Below are positions 1 through 9,206 of a DNA stretch of 33,408 nucleotides, piece by piece. A model generated the notes under the pieces. That model saw only the letters and a program-made list of their open reading frames with translations. It had not been told where the DNA came from and searched no databases. Source of the DNA: Nocardiopsis sp. (GTDB taxonomy: Bacteria > Actinomycetota > Actinomycetes > Streptosporangiales > Streptosporangiaceae). How positions within the stretch are numbered: the first letter of the stretch is position 1; each line of letters starts with the position of its first letter. The stretch is taken from assembly GCA_021154785.1 (NCBI GenBank), contig JAJKHX010000143.1, positions 1-33,408 of the forward strand. Direction: 5' to 3'. A program made the position numbers and the translations under genes.

Positions 1-140
1 ACGGCCAGCCCAAGACGCTGGATGAGATCGGCAAGGTGTACGGCGTGACCCGCGAGCGGATCCGCCAGATCGAGTCCAAGACCATGTCCAAGCTCCGGCA
101 CACGTCCCGGTCCGACCTCCTGCGCGACTACCTGGACTGA
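1..140 (+). CDS. Principal sigma factor (RpoD/HrdB/SigA type), C-terminal end only
   Basis: The window opens inside this gene; only about 45 C-terminal residues are present, read from base 3 to a TGA at 138-140. They spell the sigma region 4.2 helix-turn-helix that binds the -35 promoter element: [20 protein letters not shown] is followed by a short basic tail and ends in LRDYLD. The motif [10 protein letters not shown] is diagnostic of primary, group 1/2 sigma-70 factors, and the LLRDYLD ending is typical of actinobacterial HrdB/SigA. Group 1 and group 2 cannot be separated because regions 1-3 lie outside the window. The gene converges on the ECF sigma gene to the right, and the two coding ends overlap by 13 bp. 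Confidence 0.93.
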   Translation, partial: GQPKTLDEIGKVYGVTRERIRQIESKTMSKLRHTSRSDLLRDYLD

Positions 141-1108
141 TCCCGGCGGCGGTTTCTCCCGCCGAACACAGAGACCAGGCGCGGGTCGCCGAAGGAGGTC
201 ACGCGCACGATGCCCGCGCGGGCGACGGTGAGCACCACGACGCCGTAAGGCTGGTAGCCGCCCTGCTCGTCGCGGACGTATTCCACGGCCGCGGGCTGGC
301 CGTTAGCGCGGGTGGGGAGCATGCGCCAGGTACCGGGGGAGCCGAGGACGCGGTCGCGGAGGAAGGGCACGCAGGTTCTGACGCCGGCGAACCAGGTACG
401 CATCGGGGTCGCCTCCAGGACGGCGTCGCGCACCAGGAGCCGCTCGAGGGCGGCGGCGTCCGCGTTCTCGAATGCCGCGATGTACTGGTCGAGGAGGGCG
501 CGGGCCGGTGGCGCCGTCGGCTCGATGATCTGCTCGGCGGCCGGCGCCAGTTCCTCCATCCGCGCGCGGGCGCGCTGGAGCGCGCTCTTGACCGAAACCG
601 TCGTGGTCCCGAGCATGACCGCGACCTCGGCGGCCGGAAATTCCAGCACGTCCCGCAGGACCAGAACGGCGCGCTGCCGGGGCGGTAGGTACTGCATGCT
701 GGCGATCAGGGCCAGCCGCAGCCCGGCGCGCGCGGCGACGATGGCCGCCGGGTCAGCCGTGTCGCTCATCACCATGGTGTCCGGTACCGGGTCCAGCCAG
801 GTGATTTCCGGATCGGCAGGCTCCGGGTACACACCGGGATCCGGCTCGGGAGCGCCGAGGCCAGACGGCAGCATCCGGCGGGCGGGCTTGGCCAGCGCGG
901 TCAGGCAGGCGTTGGTGGCGATCCGGTACAGCCAGGTCCGCATCGATGACCGGCCCTCGAACCCTTCGTAGGAGCGCCAGGCGCGCAGGTAGGTCTCCTG
1001 GACCAGATCCTCCGCGTCGGGCACCGAGCCGAGCAGGCGGTAGCAGTGCGCGAACAACTCCCGCCTGAACGGCTCGGCGTACTCGGCGAATGCCGCGCTA
1101 TCCGGCAC
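128..1108 (-). CDS. ECF RNA polymerase sigma factor with C-terminal SnoaL-like domain (TIGR02960/SigG-like)
   Basis: This 326-residue protein is an extracytoplasmic-function sigma factor. Region 2 is near residues 15-80 ([20 protein letters not shown], then [20 protein letters not shown]). Region 4 is near 130-190 ([17 protein letters not shown], then the helix-turn-helix [20 protein letters not shown]). From about residue 203 it carries an NTF2/SnoaL-like domain ([20 protein letters not shown]). That extension marks the SigG/SigJ-type groups, which have no classic anti-sigma factor; the domain is thought to modulate activity in cis. The start is GTG, three bases after the stop of the upstream TIGR03086 gene, so the pair is probably co-transcribed. 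Its 3' end overlaps the principal sigma gene. The target regulon is unknown. Confidence 0.9.
   Translation of the reverse strand: MPDSAAFAEYAEPFRRELFAHCYRLLGSVPDAEDLVQETYLRAWRSYEGFEGRSSMRTWLYRIATNACLTALAKPARRMLPSGLGAPEPDPGVYPEPADPEITWLDPVPDTMVMSDTADPAAIVAARAGLRLALIASMQYLPPRQRAVLVLRDVLEFPAAEVAVMLGTTTVSVKSALQRARARMEELAPAAEQIIEPTAPPARALLDQYIAAFENADAAALERLLVRDAVLEATPMRTWFAGVRTCVPFLRDRVLGSPGTWRMLPTRANGQPAAVEYVRDEQGGYQPYGVVVLTVARAGIVRVTSFGDPRLVSVFGGRNRRRDQSR
147..164. terminator. GC-rich hairpin just after the principal sigma gene
   Basis: Arms CGGCGG (147-152) and CCGCCG (159-164) enclose the loop TTTCTC, six bases after the sigma-factor stop. There is no U tract. Position and shape suit an actinobacterial terminator, but the element lies inside the 3' coding end of the convergent ECF gene, so it may be incidental. 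Confidence 0.3.
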
Positions 1109-1111
1109 CGA

Positions 1112-1708
1112 TCACACCAGCCGGCCCAGGAAGGCGGCGAGCTGATCAGCCGGCCCCGCCCCGGCGGGCGCCGGTGCCGCGGGACCGAATGGAGCCTGCC
1201 CGTCCGGACCGCGGAACGCGTCGGTGACTGCGACCCGGGCGTGGGCGAGCAGCCGGTCCGCGAGTCCGGGGTCCAGGTCGGCGGGGCACCCGATGGCGCG
1301 GGCTAGATCCCAGCCATGGGCGAACTGATCCATCGCCGCCATATCCCGCACGACGGTGCCGGGGAACTCTCCGAACGGGAGCCGGACCATCGAGTCCAGC
1401 ACCCCCTCGGCCGCGAACGCCGTGACGGCGATCCGGACGCCCTCCTCATAGGCGCCGACGAAATCCCGGGCCGCGTAGTCGACGTCCGCGGGCTCGTCGT
1501 GGCCGGCCCCGGCCGCTTCCGGGGTCACGGCGGCCGCCCACCAGTGGGCGGTGCCGATGAAATGGTTGACCAGCGCGCGGACGTCCCAGGAGACGCACGG
1601 CGTCGCCGCGGTCAGGTCACGGGGCTGGACCTTCACCAAGACGCCCAGGGTGCTCTGCATGGCCTGGTTCAGCGGGCAATCCATTGTTTCCATCCTCTCA
1701 TCGGTCAC
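1112..1708 (-). CDS. TIGR03086 family metal-binding protein (DinB/mycothiol-dependent fold)
   Basis: This 198-residue protein has the actinobacterial TIGR03086 pattern, a DinB-like four-helix domain related to mycothiol-dependent maleylpyruvate isomerase. The signature PCVSWDVRALVNHFIGTAHWW carries a histidine of the likely metal site, MAAMDQFAHGWDLARAIG supplies further histidine and aspartate ligands, and the C-terminus has the family FGPA ending followed by a Pro/Ala linker and DQLAAFLGR. The start drawn is a GTG; ATGs 5 and 8 codons downstream are alternatives. It is the promoter-proximal gene of a pair with the ECF sigma factor, three bases apart, which suggests a thiol or metal link to that sigma factor's signal. 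No enzymatic activity can be assigned. Confidence 0.85.
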   Translation of the reverse strand: MTDERMETMDCPLNQAMQSTLGVLVKVQPRDLTAATPCVSWDVRALVNHFIGTAHWWAAAVTPEAAGAGHDEPADVDYAARDFVGAYEEGVRIAVTAFAAEGVLDSMVRLPFGEFPGTVVRDMAAMDQFAHGWDLARAIGCPADLDPGLADRLLAHARVAVTDAFRGPDGQAPFGPAAPAPAGAGPADQLAAFLGRLV

Positions 1709-1837
1709 CTGCCTTCACTCAGGCAGACTCGGCGGGAGGAGCAAAGGAACCGCTCGCCGGACCAGGTCGCTGCGACGGCCGTCAGCATGGGAACCGGATG
1801 TTTGCCGGATGCGCCGCTGCCTGTCGATACTGGTCAC

Positions 1838-2089
1838 ATGCTGGAGCTACGGCCGAATTGCGAGTGCTGCGACCGGGACCTCGACGCGGCGTCCGCCGAC
1901 GTGCTTATCTGCACCTACGAATGCACCTGGTGCCGCGACTGCGCGGAGAACATCCTGCACGGTATCTGCCCGAACTGCGGCGGCGAGCTCGTGCGGCGCC
2001 CTATCCGCCCGGCCCATCTGCTCACGGTCGACCCGCCATCGACCAAGAGGGTCGTCCGGCCAGGATGCGCCCCAGCGCCGGCCCGCTGA
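1838..2089 (+). CDS. DUF1272 cysteine-rich zinc-binding protein
   Basis: This 83-residue protein starts at MLELRPNCECCD. It has nine cysteines within 40 residues (C8, C10, C11, C25, C29, C32, C35, C44, C47), ending in GICPNCGGELVRRPIRPA, the hallmark of the DUF1272 (COG3813) family. The cysteine pairs suggest one or two structural zinc sites, as in RING-like or ribbon folds. Longer upstream reading in this frame is possible, but the family begins at MLELRP. The last 20 or so residues are basic and Pro/Ala-rich. It converges on the MFS gene. Function is unknown; family members are small cytosolic proteins. Confidence 0.85.
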   Translation: MLELRPNCECCDRDLDAASADVLICTYECTWCRDCAENILHGICPNCGGELVRRPIRPAHLLTVDPPSTKRVVRPGCAPAPAR

Positions 2090-2115
2090 CAGGCTCGATC
2101 GGGCCGGCCGGCCGA

Positions 2116-3657
2116 TCAAGCCGGCCGGCGGTCAGCGTCCGGGACCGGGGTGGCGTCGGGGACGGGCTGGAACTGCTGCGGCTGGCCGGGCCGGGTGAGC
2201 GGTCCGCTGCGGAACAGCGTGACGGCGACGATCGCGCCACCGGTCAAGATGGCGGCCGACCACCAGAAGACGGTGCTGTAGCCGTGGATCAGCGCTTGCC
2301 CTGCCACCTGCGGGCTGGGACGGCCGTGGGCGGATAGATAGCTGGCCACGGCACTGGCGAAGATCGTGTTGAGCAGCGAGGTGCCGATCGACCCGCCGAG
2401 CTGCTGCCCGGTGTTGACGGTGGCGGCGGCGACGCCCGCGTCCTGGGGCGGCACGCCGAACGTTCCGGTGTTGAAGACGGGCGCGAACACCAGGCCCAGC
2501 CCCAGGCCCATCATCAGCAGCGACGGCAGCACGTCGGCCGCATAGCTGGAGTGCACGCCGATCCGGGTCAGCAGGGCCAGGCCGGCCGCCGCCAGGATCA
2601 TCCCGGGCGGGGCCAGCGGCCGGGGCCCGAAGCGGGGCATCAGCATGATGTTGCTGCTGATCGAGGCCGTCATGATGCCGGCCACCATCGGCAGGAACGC
2701 CAGCCCGGTGACCACCGGCGAGAATCCCAGGGTCTGCTGCAGGTAATAGGTGAGGAACAAGAAGATGCCGAACATGCCCGCCGACGCGATCAGCATGGTC
2801 AGGTAGGCACCGCCCCGGTTCCGGTCGGTCACCACCCTGGGCGGCAGCAGCGGCTGCGGCGCGCGAGCCTGCCGGAAGCCGAACAGGACCAGCAGCACCA
2901 CCCCGGCCGCCAGGAAGCCCCAGGTCGAAGGCGTGTGCCAGCTGTGCAGGCCGGCGTTGGAGAAACCGTAGACGATACAGAACATGCCGGCCGAGACCAG
3001 CGCCGCCCCGGGCAGGTCCATCTTCGGGCGGCCCTGCGCGGGGTGAGGGGGCAGCAGGATCGCCGCGCCCGTGGCGGCCAGGCCGGCGAAGAACAGGTTC
3101 ACGTACAGGCACCAGCGCCAGGACAGGTACTCGGTCAGCACCCCGCCCAGCAGCAGCCCCACCGCGCCGCCCGCCCCGGCCACGGCGCCGTACACGCCGA
3201 ACGCCCGGCCGCGCTCGGCCGGGTCGCTGAACGTCACGGCCAGCAGCGACAGCGCCGCCGGCGCGAGCAGCGCGCCGAACGCGCCCTGGCAGGCCCGCGC
3301 CGCTACCAGCATGCCGAAGTTCAGCGCGGCACCGCCCACCGCGGACGCGGCCGCGAAGCCGATCAGGCCGGCCAGGAACGTCACCTTGCGACCCAGCAGG
3401 TCAGACAGCTTGCCGCCGAGCAGCAGCAGGCTGCCGAACGCCAGCGCGTACGCGGTGACCACCCACTGCCGGTCCACGATGGTGAAATGCAGGGACCGCT
3501 GCGCCGACGGCAGCGCGATGTTCATGATCGTCGCATCCAGGACGATCATCAGCTGGGCGAGCGCGATGACCCCCAGGACCAGCCACCGCCTGGGGTCGGG
3601 CGCCGCGGTGCCGTCCGGCCCGCCCGGTGCCCGCCTGACCTGTCCGCCGTCTGCCAT
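2116..3657 (-). CDS. MFS multidrug efflux transporter, DHA2 (EmrB/QacA) family
   Basis: The chosen start (ATG at 3657, with an AGGGG Shine-Dalgarno 5 nt upstream) gives 513 residues, usual for 14-helix DHA2 drug:proton antiporters. After a short cytosolic tail, helix 1 reads WLVLGVIALAQLMIVLDATI with the DHA2 motif around LDATIMNIALP. Loop 2-3 has motif A (GGKLSDLLGRKVTF). Helix 5 carries the motif C antiporter region (VYGAVAGAGGAVGLLLGGVL), followed by SWRWCLYVNL. The gene could start upstream at 3783 (555 residues), but that extension is Gly/Arg-rich and lacks a ribosome site. The C-terminal tail is Pro-rich. No adjacent TetR or MarR gene marks a substrate; broad efflux is inferred. Confidence 0.9.
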   Translation of the reverse strand: MADGGQVRRAPGGPDGTAAPDPRRWLVLGVIALAQLMIVLDATIMNIALPSAQRSLHFTIVDRQWVVTAYALAFGSLLLLGGKLSDLLGRKVTFLAGLIGFAAASAVGGAALNFGMLVAARACQGAFGALLAPAALSLLAVTFSDPAERGRAFGVYGAVAGAGGAVGLLLGGVLTEYLSWRWCLYVNLFFAGLAATGAAILLPPHPAQGRPKMDLPGAALVSAGMFCIVYGFSNAGLHSWHTPSTWGFLAAGVVLLVLFGFRQARAPQPLLPPRVVTDRNRGGAYLTMLIASAGMFGIFLFLTYYLQQTLGFSPVVTGLAFLPMVAGIMTASISSNIMLMPRFGPRPLAPPGMILAAAGLALLTRIGVHSSYAADVLPSLLMMGLGLGLVFAPVFNTGTFGVPPQDAGVAAATVNTGQQLGGSIGTSLLNTIFASAVASYLSAHGRPSPQVAGQALIHGYSTVFWWSAAILTGGAIVAVTLFRSGPLTRPGQPQQFQPVPDATPVPDADRRPA

Positions 3658-3786
3658 GTGCCCCTGCCCGTCCTGATCCGGAGCTGATACCTCCGTTTCC
3701 GAGCGTAACACGACCCCGGGGCGCCCGCCGAGGCAAGCCGGCCCGTAGCGGGGTACCGGCCGCCGCCAGCCACCGGTGGCCAAGCG

Positions 3787-4419
3787 TCATCGCCAGGCGA
3801 ATACGGGCTGCTCGAAATGGGCCACCCGGGTGGTCAGGCCGTGCAGTGCCACCTGGCAGAACTGGTGGATGATGGCGCCGGTCGGGGCGTACACATGGTC
3901 GTCAAGCAGCGCCAGCCGCAGGACCGGCGCGGGCGATTCCGGGATGCGCAGGAGCTCGGGCGGGCGGTCGAAGCCGGCCAGCGGGATCACGTGGATCCGG
4001 GCCACCTCCGAGGACTGCCTGACCAGCGTGCCGACCGGGCCGCCCCACACCACCACCGGTGTGATGAGGAAGCCGGACCGGGTGGCGTAGTCATCGAGGA
4101 TGCCCAGGACATCGCCGGCCTCGGCCGCCACGCCGGTTTCCTCGTGCAGTTCCCGCAGCGCCGCTTCGGCGGCGGACTCGCCGGGCTCGCGGCTCCCGCC
4201 GGGCAGCGCCCACTGCCCGGCGTGGTTCCGCAGGCCTGCTGCCCGCCTGGTGAGCAGTAGGCAAGGTACGTCCTGCTGCTCCAGGACGCACACCGCCACC
4301 GAAGCGGCGCGCAGGCCGGGTCGGGTGATGCCGATGCGCCGGAAAGCAGCCAGGTTAGCGGCGACAGCGGCCCGGTTCGCTGCCGGACCGGTCGCCTGGA
4401 TTCGCGGGTCATATTCCAT
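3787..4419 (-). CDS. Nudix hydrolase, CoA-pyrophosphatase-like
   Basis: This 210-residue protein begins at MEYDPRIQATGP. A perfect Nudix box (G-x5-E-x7-R-E-U-x-E-E-x-G-U) sits at residues 75-97 (GSREPGE, then RELHEETGV). Just before it, LLLTRRAAGLRNHAGQWALP resembles the CoA diphosphatase (NudL/PCD1) signature, so hydrolysis of CoA or a CoA-like nucleotide is the best guess. The reading frame stays open far upstream, but that part is antisense to the SpoU gene and is not protein-like. An alternative ATG lies 27 bases upstream at 4446. A 16-bp perfect palindrome lies just upstream of the chosen start. The C-terminus (GAIIHQFCQVALHGL) is typical of actinobacterial members. Confidence 0.87.
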   Translation of the reverse strand: MEYDPRIQATGPAANRAAVAANLAAFRRIGITRPGLRAASVAVCVLEQQDVPCLLLTRRAAGLRNHAGQWALPGGSREPGESAAEAALRELHEETGVAAEAGDVLGILDDYATRSGFLITPVVVWGGPVGTLVRQSSEVARIHVIPLAGFDRPPELLRIPESPAPVLRLALLDDHVYAPTGAIIHQFCQVALHGLTTRVAHFEQPVFAWR

Positions 4420-4427
4420 CTGAAGTC

Positions 4428-4443
4428 TGCCACCATGGTGGCA
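4428..4443. promoter_or_regulatory. 16-bp perfect palindrome upstream of the Nudix gene
   Basis: TGCCACCATGGTGGCA is its own reverse complement. It lies 9 bases upstream of the Nudix ATG and about 85 bases from the divergent SpoU gene, in the interval expected to hold both promoters. It could bind a dimeric regulator. If the Nudix gene uses the earlier ATG at 4446, the palindrome is within coding sequence. Confidence 0.35.
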
Positions 4444-4527
4444 CATCCGGGCCGTACAGCCGATCCCGCTCCAGCACGACCCGGCATTACCGGCACCCCA
4501 GCGCTGGAAGAGGGCATGATCTAGGGA

Positions 4528-5361
4528 ATGCGGGAGCTGGTAACCGATATGACCGATCCGCGGCTGGCGGACTACGCCCGGCTGACGGACATGGAACTGC
4601 GCATTCACCTGGAGTCCGCGCAGGGGCTGTTCATCGCGGAGGGCACGAAGGTGATCAGCCGGGCGGTGGCGGCCGGCTACCCGGTCCGCTCGATGCTGCT
4701 GGCCGAGCGCAGGCTCGGCGACCTGGAAGCCCTCCCCGCCGCCGGCGCCCCCGTCTACGTCGTCCCGGACGAGACCGCCGAACGCCTCACCGGCTACCGG
4801 GTCCACCGCGGGGCACTGGCCTCCCTGCACCGCAAGCCGCTCCCGGAGGTCCCGGCGCTGGCCGCGGCAGCCGGGAAGGTCATCGTGCTCGAGGACCTGG
4901 TCGACCACGCCAACGTCGGTGCCATCTTCCGGTGCGCGGCCGCGCTCGGCGTGGACGCCGTCTTCCTGTCGCCGCGGTGCGCCGACCCGCTCTACCGGCG
5001 GGCGGTGAAGGTCTCCATGGGCGCGGTGTTCGCCATCCCCTACGCCCGGATGACCGGATGGTACGACGGCCTGGCGGACCTGCGAAAGGCCGGTTTCCGG
5101 CTGCTCGCGCTGACGCCGGACGCCACCGCCGCGCCGCTGACCGCGGCGGCGGCCGGCGGCCGGATCGCGCTCATGCTCGGCACCGAGGGCGACGGGCTGT
5201 CGTCGCGCTGGCTGCACAAGGCCGACCAGGCCGTCCGGATCCCGATGCATCCGGGCGCCCGGGCGGCCGGGGTGGACTCGCTCAACGTGGTGGCCGCCGC
5301 CGCGATCGCGTGTCATGTGCTGGCAGGCGGGGACGAGACTCGTTCGGCCGAAGGACCTTGA
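4528..5361 (+). CDS. TrmH/SpoU family RNA 2'-O-methyltransferase
   Basis: This 277-residue SPOUT methyltransferase transfers a methyl group from S-adenosylmethionine to a ribose 2'-OH of rRNA or tRNA. The N-terminal 100 residues are a substrate-binding domain (GLFIAEGTKVISRAVAAGYP). The knotted catalytic domain follows with motif 1 (LVDHANVGAIFRCAAALGVD, about 127-146), motif 2 (IALMLGTEGDGLSS) and motif 3 (RIPMHPGARAAGVDSLNVV). Motif 3 carries an unusually long insertion between IPM and SLNV. The start could be 4528 or the internal ATG at 4549 (MTDPRLADYA). It is transcribed away from the Nudix gene. The exact RNA target is not predictable. Confidence 0.9.
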   Translation: MRELVTDMTDPRLADYARLTDMELRIHLESAQGLFIAEGTKVISRAVAAGYPVRSMLLAERRLGDLEALPAAGAPVYVVPDETAERLTGYRVHRGALASLHRKPLPEVPALAAAAGKVIVLEDLVDHANVGAIFRCAAALGVDAVFLSPRCADPLYRRAVKVSMGAVFAIPYARMTGWYDGLADLRKAGFRLLALTPDATAAPLTAAAAGGRIALMLGTEGDGLSSRWLHKADQAVRIPMHPGARAAGVDSLNVVAAAAIACHVLAGGDETRSAEGP

Positions 5362-5468
5362 TTTTTCTGGCCGGCCCGCGAGGCGCTGGTCGCCGGGCGC
5401 GAAATGACCCGCGATATCACGCTTGCCCTCTTCCAGGCTTTCTGGGCGTTTGCCTAGCCTTTTCCTAC

Positions 5469-5487
5469 CTCACGTACATAACGTGAG
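5469..5487 (+). promoter_or_regulatory. Inverted repeat covering the ribosome-binding region of the S1C protease
   Basis: CTCACGTACATAACGTGAG has perfect 7-base arms around a 5-base loop and ends three bases before the protease ATG at 5491. The only purine-rich ribosome-binding candidate (GTGAG) is inside the right arm. It may be an operator or a hairpin limiting translation of the first gene of the MoxR operon. Confidence 0.4.
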
Positions 5488-5490
5488 CTC

Positions 5491-6297
5491 ATGGAGCGCG
5501 GGCCTGCTGGCGGCGATGGCGCTGGATCCCGTGCGTCCGGCGCCCGGGCCTCGCAGCGCTGGCTCGTCGCCGGGACCGTGGCCGCGGCCATCCTGCTCGG
5601 CGTGATCGCCGTGCTCGCGACCCGCCTCGCGGCCGCCTCCCCCGCGGCCAAGGCGGCGGCCGCGTCACCCACGCCCTCCCCGGCCGCCAGCGCGAGCCTG
5701 ACCGTGCCGGGCATCTACCGGCGGGTCGCGCCGTCCGTGGTGACCATCCAGGCCGGTCACGAACTCGGGACCGGCGTCATCGTGGCCGACAGCGGCCTGA
5801 TCCTGACCGCGAATCACGTCGTCGCCGGCGGCGGCGTCATCACCGTCACCTTCGCCGACGGCACCACGACGAGCGCGACGGTGGCCGGCGCCAGCCCGAA
5901 GCTGGACATCGCCGAGCTCATCCCGGCGAAACTGCCCCAGGTCGTCGTGCCCGCCACCGTGGGCGGGGCGGCCGGCGTGGGCACGTCCGTGGTCGCCATC
6001 GGCAACCCGCTGGGCCTGACCGACAGCGTCTCCACCGGGGTGGTCTCCGGCCTGAACCGGACCGCGGACACCAGCAACGGCAAGTTCTCCGGGCTTATCC
6101 AGTTCGACGCGTCGGTGAACCCCGGCAGTTCGGGCGGCCCCCTGCTCGACACGCACGGGCTGGTCGTCGGCATCGTTCTCTCGATCGCCACCCCCGACGG
6201 CGCGGACGCGTTCGCCGGCATCGGGTTCGCCGAGCCCATCGGCGCCGCGCTCGGCGGCGCCAGCGGCAAGGGATCAGGAAAGGGACCCCAGATATGA
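5491..6297 (+). CDS. S1C family trypsin-like serine protease (HtrA/DegP-like, no PDZ)
   Basis: This 268-residue protein has a single N-terminal transmembrane segment or signal anchor (about 24-48, [20 protein letters not shown]), then an Ala/Pro/Ser linker and a chymotrypsin-fold domain from about 70. The triad is visible: His109 in [10 protein letters not shown], Asp139 in SPKLDIAEL and Ser214 in [11 protein letters not shown]. The oxyanion-side GNPLGL loop is at 171-176. No PDZ domain follows; the protein stops soon after the fold in a Gly/Ser/Lys tail, so it is shorter than DegP. The active domain should be extracytoplasmic. Ten bases separate it from the MoxR gene, so it is probably the first gene of that operon, giving an envelope protease next to a MoxR chaperone system. 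Confidence 0.88.
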   Translation: MERGPAGGDGAGSRASGARASQRWLVAGTVAAAILLGVIAVLATRLAAASPAAKAAAASPTPSPAASASLTVPGIYRRVAPSVVTIQAGHELGTGVIVADSGLILTANHVVAGGGVITVTFADGTTTSATVAGASPKLDIAELIPAKLPQVVVPATVGGAAGVGTSVVAIGNPLGLTDSVSTGVVSGLNRTADTSNGKFSGLIQFDASVNPGSSGGPLLDTHGLVVGIVLSIATPDGADAFAGIGFAEPIGAALGGASGKGSGKGPQI

Positions 6298-6307
6298 GGA
6301 CAGGGCT

Positions 6308-7291
<984 letters not shown>

Positions 7292-7293
7292 CC

Positions 7294-8244
7294 ATGCGCG
7301 GTACTCCGGAACGTCTCCTGGCCCGCCTGGAATGGCGGGTCATCCACCGCCTCGACGGGCGCCTGGCGGGCGGCGACTACCGGACCGCGCACCGGGGGAG
7401 CGGGACCGACCTCGTCGGCCTGCGCGAATACACCGAGGGCGACGACGCGCGGCATATCGACTGGAACGTCACCGCCCGGCTGAACGAGCCGCAGCTCCGC
7501 GTGTTCACCGAAGACCGCGAGCTCACCGCGTGGCTGGCGCTCGACCGCTCGGCGTCGATGACGGTGGGGCCGCCGGGGCGCGGCAAGGACGACGTGCTCG
7601 GTGAGCTGGCCCTGGTGCTCGCCCGGCTGTTCGGCCGGGGCGGCAACCGCGTCGGCGCGCTGTTCTACGACACCGGGCCAAACAACACCGGGCCAAACAA
7701 CACCGGGGCGGTGCGCGTCGTGCCCCCCGGCACCGGCCGCCGGCACGCGCTCCGCATCGCCGCCGAGCTGGCCAGGAACACCAGGACCGCCGAGCTGGCC
7801 AGGAACACCAGGACCGCCGGCCGGCCGGGCAGCACGACCGACCTGGCGGCGATGCTCGACGCGGTGGCCAAACTAGCCAGGCGCCGCGCCCTCATCGTCG
7901 TCATCTCCGACTTCATCGGCGACGGCGACTGGGGACGGTCGCTGCTGCGCCTGGTGCCACGCCACGAGGTGGTCGCCCTGCGCGTCACCGACACCGCCGA
8001 CGACGAACTGCCCGACGTCGGCCTGGTCGTCGTCGAAGACGCCGAGACCGGCGAGCAGCTCGTCATCGACTCCTCCGACCCGCTGCTGCGCGCCCGGCTC
8101 CGCGCGGGCGTGGACGAACGCGACGCCCGGCTAGCGGCCGGCATGCGCCGGGCCGGGGTGCCGGTCCACCGCATCGGCACCGACGCCGACCTGGCCCGGG
8201 CGCTCATCGAGGTCGTCGAGCACACCCGGCGCAGGCGCGCGTGA
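7294..8244 (+). CDS. DUF58 domain protein (vWA-like partner of MoxR)
   Basis: This 316-residue protein carries the DUF58 signature GLREYTEGDDARHIDWNVTA at residues 43-61, then a von Willebrand A-like fold beginning with a MIDAS-type DRSASM (84-89) and continuing with LARRRALIVVISDFIGDGDW. No transmembrane segment is evident, so it is likely cytosolic. Two in-frame tandem duplications are visible: NTGPNNTGPNNTG (15-bp unit) and AELARNT repeated (27-bp unit), both apparently in surface loops and possibly strain-variable. It starts two bases after the MoxR stop and overlaps the next vWA gene by 4 bp (GTGA), implying coupled translation. Confidence 0.92.
   Translation: MRGTPERLLARLEWRVIHRLDGRLAGGDYRTAHRGSGTDLVGLREYTEGDDARHIDWNVTARLNEPQLRVFTEDRELTAWLALDRSASMTVGPPGRGKDDVLGELALVLARLFGRGGNRVGALFYDTGPNNTGPNNTGAVRVVPPGTGRRHALRIAAELARNTRTAELARNTRTAGRPGSTTDLAAMLDAVAKLARRRALIVVISDFIGDGDWGRSLLRLVPRHEVVALRVTDTADDELPDVGLVVVEDAETGEQLVIDSSDPLLRARLRAGVDERDARLAAGMRRAGVPVHRIGTDADLARALIEVVEHTRRRRA
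7671..7707 (+). repeat. 15-bp tandem repeat in the DUF58 gene
   Basis: The unit CACCGGGCCAAACAA occurs at 7671-7685 and 7686-7700, followed by seven bases of a third copy. It preserves the reading frame and encodes repeated TGPNN. Confidence 0.9.
7761..7814 (+). repeat. 27-bp perfect tandem duplication in the DUF58 gene
   Basis: Two identical 27-bp copies (7761-7787 and 7788-7814) duplicate nine residues containing AELARNTRT. Perfect identity suggests a recent event. It lies about 50 bp after the 15-bp repeat, so this stretch seems prone to slippage. Confidence 0.92.
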
Positions 8245-9206
8245 AGTTCGCCGATCCCGTTCTCCTGGCCGTCGGCCTGCTGGTCGCCGCCGGCCTGGCC
8301 GGGGCCGCGATCGTCACCGGCCGGCGGCGGGCCGCGGCCCTGGCCGCGGCCGGGGTGGCGGGCGGCCGGGCCAGGAACGGCGGCGTGTGGTTCACCATCG
8401 GCGGCCTCGCCGTCCTCGCGATCGCGGTGGCCGGGCCGGCGGCGACCGTGCCGGTGTCCCGGGCCGCCGGCACCGTCATCCTCGCCATGGACGTTTCCGG
8501 CAGCATGGCCGCCGCCGACGTGGCGCCCAGCCGCCTGGGGGCCGCGAAGCAGGCCGCCCTGTCGTTCATCAGCGCCCAGCCGGGCACGGTGGACATCGGC
8601 ATCGTCGCGTTCGAGGAAGGCGGCCTCGAGGCCGCCCTGCCCACCGCCGATCACGCCACCGCCTCGGCCGCGGTCCGCCGGCTGAAGACCGGCGGCGGTA
8701 CCTCACTGGGCGACGCCATTCTCGCCTCGCTCTCCGCGATCACGCACAAGGCGGTCGCCCTGCGCCGCGATGGCAGCGCGCCGAACATCGGCTACTGGCC
8801 GTCGGCCACGATCGTGCTGCTCTCCGATGGTCAGGACGGAGCCGAACCCGGCACCGGCCCCCAGGCCGCCACCACGGCGGCCGCCGCCGCGGCCGGGAAG
8901 GCCGGCGTGCACATCGACACGGTCGGGGTCGGCACCGCCGCGGGCACCACCGTCCGGGCCGGCGGCTTTCACCTGTTCACCGCGCTCGACGCGGCCGTCC
9001 TGAAGTCGATCTCGCAGGCCACCGGCGGCACCTACCATCCCGCTTCGGACGCGAGCGAGCTCAACGGGATCGCCGCGTCCATCAACCTGCGGCTCACCGT
9101 CACCCACGAGCCGCTGCCGCTGGCCGGCGCGTTCATCGCCCTGGCCCTGGCGCTGCTCGCCGCGGGGGCCGTGCTCACCGTCGTCCGGACGGGCCGGGTG
9201 ATCTGA
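8241..9206 (+). CDS. vWA domain membrane protein (BatA-like)
   Basis: This 321-residue protein has transmembrane segments at about 6-26 and 48-65, then a von Willebrand A domain with an intact MIDAS: DVSGSM (D84, S86, S88), a GGGTSLGDAI threonine loop and LLSDGQD. A C-terminal helix (LAGAFIALALALLAAGAVLT) gives the BatA/BatB topology with the vWA domain between membrane anchors. The GTG start overlaps the DUF58 stop. Such proteins are partners of MoxR ATPases in metal-dependent assembly or stress complexes. The next gene begins immediately at its stop codon. Confidence 0.9.
   Translation: MKFADPVLLAVGLLVAAGLAGAAIVTGRRRAAALAAAGVAGGRARNGGVWFTIGGLAVLAIAVAGPAATVPVSRAAGTVILAMDVSGSMAAADVAPSRLGAAKQAALSFISAQPGTVDIGIVAFEEGGLEAALPTADHATASAAVRRLKTGGGTSLGDAILASLSAITHKAVALRRDGSAPNIGYWPSATIVLLSDGQDGAEPGTGPQAATTAAAAAAGKAGVHIDTVGVGTAAGTTVRAGGFHLFTALDAAVLKSISQATGGTYHPASDASELNGIAASINLRLTVTHEPLPLAGAFIALALALLAAGAVLTVVRTGRVI

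Noticed and set aside
2551-3687. Long plus-strand frame antisense to the MFS transporter
   Set aside because: It is Gln/Arg/His-rich with no domain, and 14 membrane helices are read on the other strand.
4420-5316. N-terminal extension of the Nudix frame to about 500 residues
   Set aside because: The extension is antisense to the SpoU methyltransferase and lacks protein-like sequence; the Nudix family length fits a start at 4419.
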